This document shows positions 53,158 through 61,289 of a DNA stretch of 64,000 nucleotides, piece after piece (positions within the stretch are counted from its first letter, which is position 1; every line of letters starts with the position of its first letter). This stretch comes from Gammaproteobacteria bacterium (GTDB lineage: Bacteria > Pseudomonadota > Gammaproteobacteria > Pseudomonadales > Pseudohongiellaceae). Location of the stretch: contig JAJFKE010000023.1 in assembly GCA_021773355.1 (NCBI GenBank), forward strand, positions 558,001 through 622,000, written 5' to 3'. A program made the translations under genes and the position numbers. The notes under the pieces were generated by a model. The model did not search any database, had not been told where the DNA came from, and saw only the letters and a list, made by a program, of their open reading frames with translations.

Positions 53158-54517
53158 CTTGGCCCTTTGCTGCGAGCAGAGATATAAAATCTTCAAACTT
53201 GCCGTTGTTACTGCGAGTCAATGACGAATGGTAACTAATATCTATATCGAACGGGTGACCAAGACTTTCACTGAGGATATTTTTTATGGCTGCTTCCTGT
53301 TCGGCCGAGAGCACAGAATCCAGCACCAACTTCAATTCTATTTCGCTGAGCCCGTGTTGCACTACTTGAAACTGTTTGATATTTGCCACTTGCATGAACT
53401 TTCTAAAACCAAAGTTCGGCCAGTGTTTGCTGCCGTCTGGATGAGTCAACATATTCCTCACCCGCCCATGAATACGTTTCATCACAGGTAAGCCACGCCC
53501 GCAGGGACAGGGTTCAGATAACTCTCCGTAGTCGCCTATCTCATAGCGAATTAGCGGTGTCGCATAGTTTCGTAAGCTGCTTACTACTATCTTTCCCGAT
53601 TCATTTAGATCGCAAGCACTGCCGTCTTCTCGCAACACCTCCACCAGGACGCTCTCCGATTGGATATGATAGTGATCATGCAGCGGACATTGAATTGCGA
53701 TGTAGCCTAGTTCTTCACTGCTATATAAATCAACCAACTTGGCATTGAGTTGTTCAATTACGGAAGAACGTAGATCATCACTAATGCTTTCGCCCACCGT
53801 TCGAACTTGCAAAATACAATCGAGTTCTGATTCGTCTTGCCGCATCTGTTGCAATAAAGCACGCAAGTTTGACGGATGGGTCATTAGATAGCCAGGTTGG
53901 ATTTTTTGTAACCACTGCAGCTGCGCTGTAATCGCGGAGCTACTATTCAGGAAATAGCTGGCAGCGGTTTTAAAGAACAAATTTACCGGCAGGCCCCAGT
54001 CCGTGAAATGCACACCATCAGGGGGCAGTCCTATCGGCTCGCCATGCCAGCGAATGGAAGCTGAGACTTTATCCATTTGACGCTTGTGCCAGAGTTGTTC
54101 CCGCATATTAATAGCATTCCACAGCGTAGAAGTGAGCGCCGTTGAACGCAGCTTTACCGGAATACCCGTTGAGCCAGAAGTCATTGACTCGGATACGACA
54201 CCATGAGTTTCGGGCAGCTGCGAACAATCAATATTTCCATTATTCTCCTGAAGCTGCGCTCGAGTAAGCAGTGGCAATGCATTTATTGAATTCAGATCCA
54301 GGTTATTTAGATCGACGTCCCGCAGATGTTGTTTGTAGAATGGCGAATGAGCGATGGCATAGCCTATCAATTTCTTTAACTGTTGCAACTGACCCCGTGC
54401 AAGCTGCTCCGCATTCCACCATTGAGATTCGTTCAATTGCTGCAACAACGCGTATAGGGCCTGGCCCTGCCCATCCTGTAGTAAGGGCTTGGGGATGGAT
54501 CCGCTACTGGGTTTCAC
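53147..54517 (-). CDS. PaaK/CapK-like AMP-forming ligase (adenylate-forming)
   Basis: A 456-residue protein of the phenylacetate-CoA ligase/CapK family. It contains SMTSGSTGIPVKLRST (phosphate-binding A3 loop), YSSEELGYIAIQCPLH, ATPLIRYEIGDYGE (the A7 region, with the Asp that binds the ribose) and the C-terminal NNGKFEDFI Lys typical of A10. Such enzymes activate an aromatic or other carboxylic acid as AMP and may transfer it to CoA or a carrier. Neighbours: an acyltransferase 10 bases upstream and a TetA-like exporter overlapping downstream. Confidence 0.88.
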   Translation of the reverse strand: MKPSSGSIPKPLLQDGQGQALYALLQQLNESQWWNAEQLARGQLQQLKKLIGYAIAHSPFYKQHLRDVDLNNLDLNSINALPLLTRAQLQENNGNIDCSQLPETHGVVSESMTSGSTGIPVKLRSTALTSTLWNAINMREQLWHKRQMDKVSASIRWHGEPIGLPPDGVHFTDWGLPVNLFFKTAASYFLNSSSAITAQLQWLQKIQPGYLMTHPSNLRALLQQMRQDESELDCILQVRTVGESISDDLRSSVIEQLNAKLVDLYSSEELGYIAIQCPLHDHYHIQSESVLVEVLREDGSACDLNESGKIVVSSLRNYATPLIRYEIGDYGELSEPCPCGRGLPVMKRIHGRVRNMLTHPDGSKHWPNFGFRKFMQVANIKQFQVVQHGLSEIELKLVLDSVLSAEQEAAIKNILSESLGHPFDIDISYHSSLTRSNNGKFEDFISLLAAKGQDAN

Positions 54518-54527
54518 GTCATCTTAC

Positions 54528-55679
54528 TCATTGCTTCTTTATCAACAGCTTGTACATTTTTCGTCTTAGCGGGAACTCCAAGAACCGATAAACCAGATAA
54601 GAGAGGCAAATGAGTATGCTTGCGAGTACCGGAAGGTGAAGTTGATAGGGCCAAGATTCTGGCAACAAGTTAAAGTACTGCACCATTTCCATATAGGGCC
54701 AGTGCAGACAGTAGATAATATAGCTAAGACCGCCCAGCAGCTCGCAGAATTTTAGTGTGCCACCTGTTGGATACCATTGCAGATTCAACATGCAGTAGAC
54801 CAGTACCGCGACCGCAGGAATCGCCACGAAGAAAGAACTGTATTGGTAGGGAACATAGTTCTCACCGAACCAGATCACAGCTAAGTAGACACAGATCGAT
54901 ATCAGCAACGGTATTAGATTTATTTTTCCCTTGTCTTTGTCGATGCCAGAGAGGGCAAATATTTTGTAGATCAACATACCGAAGACAAATTCCACGAAGC
55001 GAATAATCGGATTCGTATAGACCGGCACGTTGAGAGTAGCAAGATCGTAGTATTCCGCTTCCGGCAGGAAGTAGGCGATCAGAGCGAATTGCATAATATA
55101 GCCACTAATGAATACCGCAAACACCCGCTTATAGGTGTTCACGTTTTTCAAAAGAATCAGGAACAAGGGAAAGCAGAGATAGAAATAGGCTTCCAACACC
55201 AAGGACCACAATGGTCCGTTAAACAATAGTTTAAGCGTCTCGATGCTACTTATGGATTGCGTAAACAAATAGTGACGGATGGTGGCGATCAGGAAGAAGC
55301 TGGTGTCTTTCACTTCGGGCAGATCATAGGTAATCTGAAAAGGTCTATGAGCCTCGACGAAAAAAGCTTCGCCCACGGCCAGATAACTCAACCAGACAAA
55401 AGTCGAAGATACCAGTATCGCAAAAGCATAGGCTGGGTAGATGCGGATGATTCGAAATTTGTAGAACTGCTTGGTCTCAGCCCAACCCTGTAGTGAGGGA
55501 TAGACATAGGACAAGACGAATCCACTGACCATAAAAAACCATGACAGTGCTGTTGTCCCCAGTGCCCCCCAGACAATGAATTGCCCAAATATTAATTCGT
55601 AGTGTACTAAAACAACGATTACCGCACCGACGAACCTGAATACGTCTAGCACAGGGATTTTCCGACTATTATCAACCAT
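54528..55679 (-). CDS. Acyltransferase 3-family membrane protein
   Basis: A 383-residue inner-membrane protein with about ten helices, beginning IPVLDVFRFVGAVIVVLVHYE, where the R and H match the acyltransferase 3 (OafB/OatA-like) catalytic pair, then FFMVSGFVLSYVYPSL. Such enzymes acylate sugars or other exported molecules. It lies between the GMC oxidoreductase (53 bases upstream) and the PaaK-like ligase (10 bases downstream), as part of the operon. Confidence 0.88.
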   Translation of the reverse strand: MVDNSRKIPVLDVFRFVGAVIVVLVHYELIFGQFIVWGALGTTALSWFFMVSGFVLSYVYPSLQGWAETKQFYKFRIIRIYPAYAFAILVSSTFVWLSYLAVGEAFFVEAHRPFQITYDLPEVKDTSFFLIATIRHYLFTQSISSIETLKLLFNGPLWSLVLEAYFYLCFPLFLILLKNVNTYKRVFAVFISGYIMQFALIAYFLPEAEYYDLATLNVPVYTNPIIRFVEFVFGMLIYKIFALSGIDKDKGKINLIPLLISICVYLAVIWFGENYVPYQYSSFFVAIPAVAVLVYCMLNLQWYPTGGTLKFCELLGGLSYIIYCLHWPYMEMVQYFNLLPESWPYQLHLPVLASILICLSYLVYRFLEFPLRRKMYKLLIKKQ

Positions 55680-55732
55680 AGATTATCTAATTCGATTGCC
55701 TGGATCTGAACTTAATTTGGCCAAAATTCTGC

Positions 55733-57436
55733 TTAGCCAGCGATAGAGCGCCAGTTATTTGCTAAATATTCGGCCGTTCGCCAGGAAAGAGCTTGCACCG
55801 TAAGTGTCGGATTGCGCGCTCCGCTGGTGCCCATCACCGAGCCGCCCAGAATACCGAGGTTTGGCACCTCATGAGAGAAACCCCACTCATTCACCACATT
55901 GGTTTCGCTATTTAGCCCCATGCGCGTACCACCGTAGGCATGGGTGGAGGCTCCCATTAGATTACCTACTCCCGACTTCACTATTTTTATGGCGCCGGCT
56001 TGCAGATACCACTGCTCCATTTTCTCTTGGGAAAAAGCGGCTATCCGCTTCTCATTGTCGCGATAATGGGCGGTGATGCGAGTCACTGGAAATCCCAGCG
56101 GATCCTTTACGCCAGGATCCAAATCCAGATAATTATCTTCATAGGGAAGTGTCGTTTTTTGAATATAGGAAGAATTGGTTCTGTCAGCATTCTTCATGAT
56201 AAACGCCTTCCAATCGGAACCCCAGTTACGAGTCTCGCCAAAGGTAGTCATCTTGGCTGCGCTCATTGGCTTCCTATCGGTGTGTACCCAAAGATTTGCC
56301 CCGCCGATAAAATCCAAATCGCTATGATCGAAGTTATCATCGGCCCATTCATCAATCGCCACACCCTGAGCGGGCAGTCCATACCAATTGTGCAGATCTC
56401 TATCAAACAAAGCCGTTACCGGCGCACCCTGATGATGGCTCAAATAGTGCCTGCCAACTTGGCCAGCATTGTTCGAGAGCCCGTTGGGAAAGGCGCGTGA
56501 TTTGGATAACTGCAGCAGCCGCACATTTTCATAGGCATAACTGGAGAGCAATACGACCTCGGCCGGCTGAAAGAAAGTCTCGTTACCCTTTATGTAATCG
56601 ACGCCCGTAACCCGGCCGTCGTCATCGGTAACTATTTGCGTGACCCGAGCGAAGGTAACTACCTCGAGATTGCCTGTGTCCACGGCTTTAGGAATAACAT
56701 TAAAGGCAGTAGAGCTTTTCGCCTGAACATGGCAACCGCCCTTATTGCAAAAGCCGTGGTACTGACAAGGAGGTCGGCCGTCAAATAACTCTGTGGTAAT
56801 GGCAGCCGGGCCCTGGAACGGATTCCATTCCAAGCTTCGCGCTGCTGTGCCCATAAGATCTGTAAAGGGAGAACTACGTAGCGGCTGCATGGGATACTCG
56901 CGCTGCCTTTCTCCTTCAAAAATATTTCCAGCCTTGTTCTTCTTACCTTGCACATTACCGGCCTGGCCGGAAATGCCTACGGTGTATTCAACCTTGTCGT
57001 AATAGGGTTCCAGCTCTTCATAACCGAAGGGCCAATCTTCTACCGTGGATCCTTCAGGTATTCGATGGGCACCATATTTTTCCCGGGTTTCACTGACGAC
57101 CTTAAAATCCCAGGGATTCAAACGCCAACTCTGCGCCCAATAGTGCATGGTGGTGCCGCCTACGGCATTCATCATCGGATGCCCACCCTGAACCGCTGTG
57201 TCCATAGGCGTTGCTCGTATCGTAGGCGCTTCAGTTGCCGCTTTCTGCACCGATTGCGGCCAGTTTCGCGATCCATTGCGTAGTTCGTCTGGCGCGAAAT
57301 CTCGCGGACTTAACCAACCACCCGCTTCCAGCCCTATCACTTTAAGTCCTGCATTGCTTAGGGGCAGAGCCGCCACACCACCGGCTGCACCCATACCAAC
57401 TATGACCACATCGGTTTTAGCTAATCGCTTAGGCAT
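55733..57436 (-). CDS. GMC-family flavin oxidoreductase
   Basis: The ATG at 57436 (AGGAGG-like site 8 bases upstream) is preferred over 57469. The 567-residue enzyme has the FAD motif VIVGMGAAGG near residue 14, GMC blocks (GGTTMHYWAQSWRLNP; EVVLLSSYAYENVRLLQLS; and the C-terminal GGSVMGTSGARNPTLTVQAL, with N for the catalytic Asn). It is close to gluconate 2-dehydrogenase and glucose-fructose-type flavoproteins. Its gene overlaps the subunit 3 gene by 8 bases. It would oxidise a sugar or alcohol in the periplasm after Tat export with its partner. Confidence 0.92.
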   Translation of the reverse strand: MPKRLAKTDVVIVGMGAAGGVAALPLSNAGLKVIGLEAGGWLSPRDFAPDELRNGSRNWPQSVQKAATEAPTIRATPMDTAVQGGHPMMNAVGGTTMHYWAQSWRLNPWDFKVVSETREKYGAHRIPEGSTVEDWPFGYEELEPYYDKVEYTVGISGQAGNVQGKKNKAGNIFEGERQREYPMQPLRSSPFTDLMGTAARSLEWNPFQGPAAITTELFDGRPPCQYHGFCNKGGCHVQAKSSTAFNVIPKAVDTGNLEVVTFARVTQIVTDDDGRVTGVDYIKGNETFFQPAEVVLLSSYAYENVRLLQLSKSRAFPNGLSNNAGQVGRHYLSHHQGAPVTALFDRDLHNWYGLPAQGVAIDEWADDNFDHSDLDFIGGANLWVHTDRKPMSAAKMTTFGETRNWGSDWKAFIMKNADRTNSSYIQKTTLPYEDNYLDLDPGVKDPLGFPVTRITAHYRDNEKRIAAFSQEKMEQWYLQAGAIKIVKSGVGNLMGASTHAYGGTRMGLNSETNVVNEWGFSHEVPNLGILGGSVMGTSGARNPTLTVQALSWRTAEYLANNWRSIAG

Positions 57437-58190
57437 GATCGCTTCCTCCGCTATGGCCAGTACCGGCACTACCTGGTGTAGGCACGCTATTATTCGCTAA
57501 TTTGGTATAGGTACTGTGGTCATAGGCAGACTGATGGTTTGGCTCTAGATTGGCACCTGCTGCGACATCTGCTTCGCTGGCGCCAAGACGAATACCGGGG
57601 TAGCGCAACATATCCCAACCGACAAAATTCTGGTTGCCGCCATAATAGGGATCGCAAAAAGTACCATCGATGGTATGGCTGCGAACCATATTGAAAAAGC
57701 CGCTACCACTTGGGCTAAAGCCGGAAACTTTATTCGTCTGCACTGCCAATAAAATCGAATCTTGATGGTCACGGATCAATTGGTAGAAGGGTTTGCCCCG
57801 AGTCTTGCGGGCAAAGTCGTTTACCGCATTAAGTCCCACCATATAGTTATGACGAGAACCGTTATTATGACTCGCCAAAGATCTATCTATATAGTGCACC
57901 GCCCGGGCTTCCTTCGCTCCCGGACCATGCTCATCTGCAGGAATCAAGCAGTCACATATGGCTTCCAGAGTTTCCGCCTCTTCAGCTGTCAACACCTCTA
58001 GTGCCTCGAGCGCTGCGGTCGATGCGACGTGAGCAATATTACTGTCCGAATCAGCGGCTATTACATTAGACGTTGCGACGGTGCCAACGGCAGCAGCTCC
58101 TACAAGACCCGCACTTTTTAATAGATTTCGACGGGATGGGATAGCCGGTTGATCAGCTTTCAAGTCGTTATTATTAGTTTTCTTGACCAT
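57429..58190 (-). CDS. Gluconate 2-dehydrogenase subunit 3 family protein (Tat-exported)
   Basis: A 253-residue protein with a Tat signal SRRNLLKSAGLVGAAAVGTVATS (twin Arg at 20-21). The body, EALEVLTAEEAETLEAICDCLIPADEHGPGAKEARAVHYIDRSL..., matches the small subunit of GMC-type dehydrogenases. It is believed to carry the large flavoprotein through the Tat system and to assist in its assembly. The gene overlaps the GMC gene by 8 bases. There is no cytochrome subunit next to the pair, so the electron acceptor is unknown. Confidence 0.9.
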   Translation of the reverse strand: MVKKTNNNDLKADQPAIPSRRNLLKSAGLVGAAAVGTVATSNVIAADSDSNIAHVASTAALEALEVLTAEEAETLEAICDCLIPADEHGPGAKEARAVHYIDRSLASHNNGSRHNYMVGLNAVNDFARKTRGKPFYQLIRDHQDSILLAVQTNKVSGFSPSGSGFFNMVRSHTIDGTFCDPYYGGNQNFVGWDMLRYPGIRLGASEADVAAGANLEPNHQSAYDHSTYTKLANNSVPTPGSAGTGHSGGSDHA

Positions 58191-58452
58191 TTCAGTCTCC
58201 GCTTGATTGAGCCAGATGACACGATTCTATGCGTGCTCGCAGAGGACTGAGCGTAGCAAATATCCTATTTTGTGTATATGGCAAGCGCAGGCTCAACCAG
58301 CGCCAGAAAAGGGATTAAGGACCTAATTAATTCTGTCACCCGGCTCTACCCATGCTATCTTTTGACTTGGACAATCAACTCCGTTTCAACCACAATCACT
58401 GTTGGCTGAACTTTCATCTTTGAAGCGACGAGTATTAATGAGGAGAATAATA

Positions 58453-58920
58453 ATGACGTATAAGAGAATCCTGAGCTGTGCAGGCATGCTATTTGCCGGA
58501 CTGTTGATCAATATCCAGTCTGTGTCCGCCCAAGTGGTGGAGCCAGATGAACACGACTTCATGATAGCAACAGCTGATCAGCTAAAACCTGATGACGGAA
58601 GCATAACCACTGTCATATATGGCGATCCTAATAAATCGGGTATTTACGTTGTCCAGATAACCTGGCCTCCGGGTCGCGGCAGCCGACCCCACTATCATAA
58701 CCAAGCTCGCTATATCAATGTATTGAAAGGCACGTGGTATGTACATACTGGACCAGAGTCTGATGTCTACGACCCAGACAGCATGACGCCTGTTTCGGCG
58801 GGTACTTTCATCTACGAGCCACCCAATGGCCATCACTATGACATGGCGAAAGACGAAGAAGTAATCGTTCAAATATTTGGCATGGGTCCAGTCGTAACTA
58901 CCTCGATACCGCAAGAATAG
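58453..58920 (+). CDS. Exported cupin-domain protein
   Basis: The ATG at 58453 has AGGAG 8 bases upstream; the frame from 58402 adds only a basic leader. The 155-residue product has a signal peptide (MTYKRILSCAGMLFAGLLINIQSVSA) and a single cupin: WPPGRGSRPHYHNQARYINVLKGTWYV (the H-x-H and G motif 1) and then EPPNGHHYDMAKDEE (motif 2). A metal is likely held by the His residues. The role is unknown. It stands divergent from the gluconate dehydrogenase operon. Confidence 0.82.
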   Translation: MTYKRILSCAGMLFAGLLINIQSVSAQVVEPDEHDFMIATADQLKPDDGSITTVIYGDPNKSGIYVVQITWPPGRGSRPHYHNQARYINVLKGTWYVHTGPESDVYDPDSMTPVSAGTFIYEPPNGHHYDMAKDEEVIVQIFGMGPVVTTSIPQE

Positions 58921-58957
58921 ATAACATGCTGGTTTCTAACTCCAGCTAAAAGAAAAG

Positions 58958-59009
58958 AATCCGCCTAAAGTATTTGCCGTTCATAAGCAAATACGCGGCG
59001 GATTTTTTG
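58958..59009. terminator. Two-part hairpin terminator (bidirectional)
   Basis: AATCCGCC (58958-58965) pairs with GGCGGATT (58997-59004), and inside GTATTTGC (58970-58977) pairs with GCAAATAC (58987-58994). A T run follows on the plus strand; the opposite strand is also T-rich. It separates the cupin gene (plus) from the convergent PhoX-like gene (minus). Confidence 0.85.
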
Positions 59010-59015
59010 CAGGAA

Positions 59016-60212
59016 TCAGATCAAGTCGCTGCGGCTAATTTCGTAGGTAATGCCACCACTACTCTTGCCTAAAGATCCACGCTGCGAACTAAAATAAAGT
59101 CGCTGGTAGCTGGGATCGAATGCTGGCCCAGTGATTTCCGATCGCTCATGACCCACTACCTGCAGCAAGGGAGTTACTCTACTGTCTGGCGTAAGCACGA
59201 CAATTTGCATGTCGTCACCGTCTTCCGCAATCAACACATCACCACTAGCAGTAATGACCACATTGTCGACTCCTTTCAGAATCGGGTTGGCACTTGTTTC
59301 TATGTCGTAGACCACTTCGAGTTGTTGGCTGCTGTTGTTGTAAGCCCATACTCGATTGTCGTGCTTGGTGGTGAAGTAGGTAGTGCCCTCATAGATGGCG
59401 ATACCCTCACCTCCCCTAAAAACTGTATAGGAAGGAACCTGCTTTCGAGTTGGCTGATTTTTCGCCAGCGGGTCTGGTACTGGTAGCCACTCAATAAATG
59501 AATCTCTACCTCTTTCTACCACGGTCGCAATTTCCAACTGCCCACTGCCAAGATCCGGCAGGGGCCGATCTGGTCGAAACCGGTAAAATGCACCATCTGG
59601 CAAATCCTCCGTCAGGTACAAGCACTGATTTACTGCATCAACCGCCACTGCCTCATGCCTAAACGTGCCTAGTGCAGGTCTGACTCTGCTGGGCTTAACT
59701 CCCATTGGGTCACATTCATAGACTTGACCATTAGGAAATTCTTCACAGGATAACCATGTGCCCCAGGGAGTGGGCCCTCCGGCGCAGTTAATAGAAGTGT
59801 TCTTAAGGATTTGATAAGCATCTACGATCACGCCCTGGGCATCAAAACGAATTGCACCGACACCGCCGCTGAAGCTGCGCATTTCACTATTGGACACATA
59901 CACCCAACCACCGTCTTCTGTTGCGAAAGTCGCGCCCCCGTCTGGCGCAGAATGCCAGGTATAGCCAGGCAGTCCGGCAGGTGCTTCGCCCGAGCGTGCC
60001 ACTACTCTAGATTTGTACCCAGGCGGCAGTTTCACACCATTCTCATCCGCTGCTAGCAATTCACCCACATTAGCCAGAGAAAAAAAAGCGGCTGGCTCAG
60101 CCCCTGCTGCAACTGCCTGTTGAAATCGCAATAAACCCCCTGCCGCAAATAGCCCAACACCGCTTAGGCCTAATTGCAGGAAGTTACGACGATTGATTGC
60201 TTGATGACTCAT
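59016..60212 (-). CDS. PhoX-like (DUF839) Tat-exported protein
   Basis: A 398-residue protein with Tat signal NRRNFLQLGLSGVGLFAAGGLL. The mature chain has DUF839/PhoX blocks: PPGYKSRVVARSGEA, GGWVYVSNSE, GGPTPWGTWLSCEEFPNGQVYECDP, RHEAVAVDAVNQCLYLTEDLPDGAFYRFRPD, GEGIAIYEGTTYFTTKHDNRVW and GVDNVVITASGDVLIAEDG. PhoX enzymes are iron/calcium alkaline phosphatases; this shorter form is often annotated only as DUF839. Convergent with the cupin gene. Likely periplasmic, function not proven. Confidence 0.87.
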   Translation of the reverse strand: MSHQAINRRNFLQLGLSGVGLFAAGGLLRFQQAVAAGAEPAAFFSLANVGELLAADENGVKLPPGYKSRVVARSGEAPAGLPGYTWHSAPDGGATFATEDGGWVYVSNSEMRSFSGGVGAIRFDAQGVIVDAYQILKNTSINCAGGPTPWGTWLSCEEFPNGQVYECDPMGVKPSRVRPALGTFRHEAVAVDAVNQCLYLTEDLPDGAFYRFRPDRPLPDLGSGQLEIATVVERGRDSFIEWLPVPDPLAKNQPTRKQVPSYTVFRGGEGIAIYEGTTYFTTKHDNRVWAYNNSSQQLEVVYDIETSANPILKGVDNVVITASGDVLIAEDGDDMQIVVLTPDSRVTPLLQVVGHERSEITGPAFDPSYQRLYFSSQRGSLGKSSGGITYEISRSDLI

Positions 60213-60290
60213 TGGCCTAGTTTACATCAGTGACTGTTGCAAATCTTGACAAAGAACAGTCTGATGCATATTTGTGCACGCAAACTGATT

Positions 60291-61289
60291 TTATTCTACT
60301 TCCCAGGTATGACCGCTTTGTAACAATTCTTGCAGAGAAGCTTTAGCTGCTCGCGCCGAGATTAACTGTTGCTGAGAATCATCGACATAGGAAGTTTTGT
60401 CTTCGCGATAGATTACACCTACCGCAACTGGAAACCCTTCGCCCTTCATGGTCGCCAACATCGTGGCCAGCGCTTTATTGGTTTCATCGTGAACCAGGAC
60501 ATCTTCACTGCTAGCATCAACTAACTCTAGCCTCAAGGTATCATGATTAAGGCGAATTCCCTTTTCTTGTTGTTTGCCAAAGATAACCGCTTTGCCGTGT
60601 TCTAGTTCCACTTTAAAATCTGCGGCGATTTTCTTGTCTTTAACATTCTCAAATATGCCGTCGTTATAGATTGGGCAATTTTGCAATATCTCGATAAAGG
60701 ACGCGCCCCGGTGATCGTGCCCACGAGTCACCACAGCCGCCAAGTGCTTGGCTTCGGTATCAATCGTGCGCGCTATAAAAGTTCCGCCCGAGCCTATTGC
60801 GACTTCACAGGGAGAAAGGGGAAGATCGATGGAGCCTTTTGGTGACGATGGTGAGCGAGTACCAGTTTGTGACGTGGGTGAGTATTGGCCTTTGGTAAGT
60901 CCATAAATCTCATTGTTGAACAGTAAAATTTGCAGATCCACATTGCGTCTCAATACATGCAGCATGTGGTTTCCACCTATACTGAAACCATCTCCGTCAC
61001 CGGTTATAACCCATACATCCAACTCTGGATTCGCCAATTTGACTCCAGTAGCGATAGCAGGAGCGCGGCCATGGATAGTATGAAAACCAAAAGTATTCAT
61101 ATAGTAAGGAAATCGAGAGGAACAACCGATGCCAGAAATGAAAACCTGATTCTCCTTGGGCTGTTCAAATTCAGGCAATAATTTTTGAATAGTTTTCAAA
61201 ATGGCATAGTCACCACAGCCTGGACACCAACGCACTTCCTGGTCGGAGGCGTAGTCTTTAATAGTTAACTTAGGTAGCGCTTGATTCAT
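60291..61289 (-). CDS. korB: 2-oxoacid:ferredoxin oxidoreductase beta subunit (KorB)
   Basis: A 332-residue protein. Cys22 and Cys25 (WCPGCGDY) and C56 (GIGCSSR) hold the beta-subunit iron-sulfur cluster, and the thiamine diphosphate motif is GDGDGFSIGGNHMLH (about 97-111). The order ASDQ..RWCPGCGDYAIL.TIQKLLPE is typical of 2-oxoglutarate:ferredoxin oxidoreductase. Its start overlaps the KorA stop by 4 bases. Together they convert a 2-oxoacid to its acyl-CoA with reduction of ferredoxin, an alternative to the lipoamide-linked 2-oxoglutarate dehydrogenase. Confidence 0.93.
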   Translation of the reverse strand: MNQALPKLTIKDYASDQEVRWCPGCGDYAILKTIQKLLPEFEQPKENQVFISGIGCSSRFPYYMNTFGFHTIHGRAPAIATGVKLANPELDVWVITGDGDGFSIGGNHMLHVLRRNVDLQILLFNNEIYGLTKGQYSPTSQTGTRSPSSPKGSIDLPLSPCEVAIGSGGTFIARTIDTEAKHLAAVVTRGHDHRGASFIEILQNCPIYNDGIFENVKDKKIAADFKVELEHGKAVIFGKQQEKGIRLNHDTLRLELVDASSEDVLVHDETNKALATMLATMKGEGFPVAVGVIYREDKTSYVDDSQQQLISARAAKASLQELLQSGHTWEVE

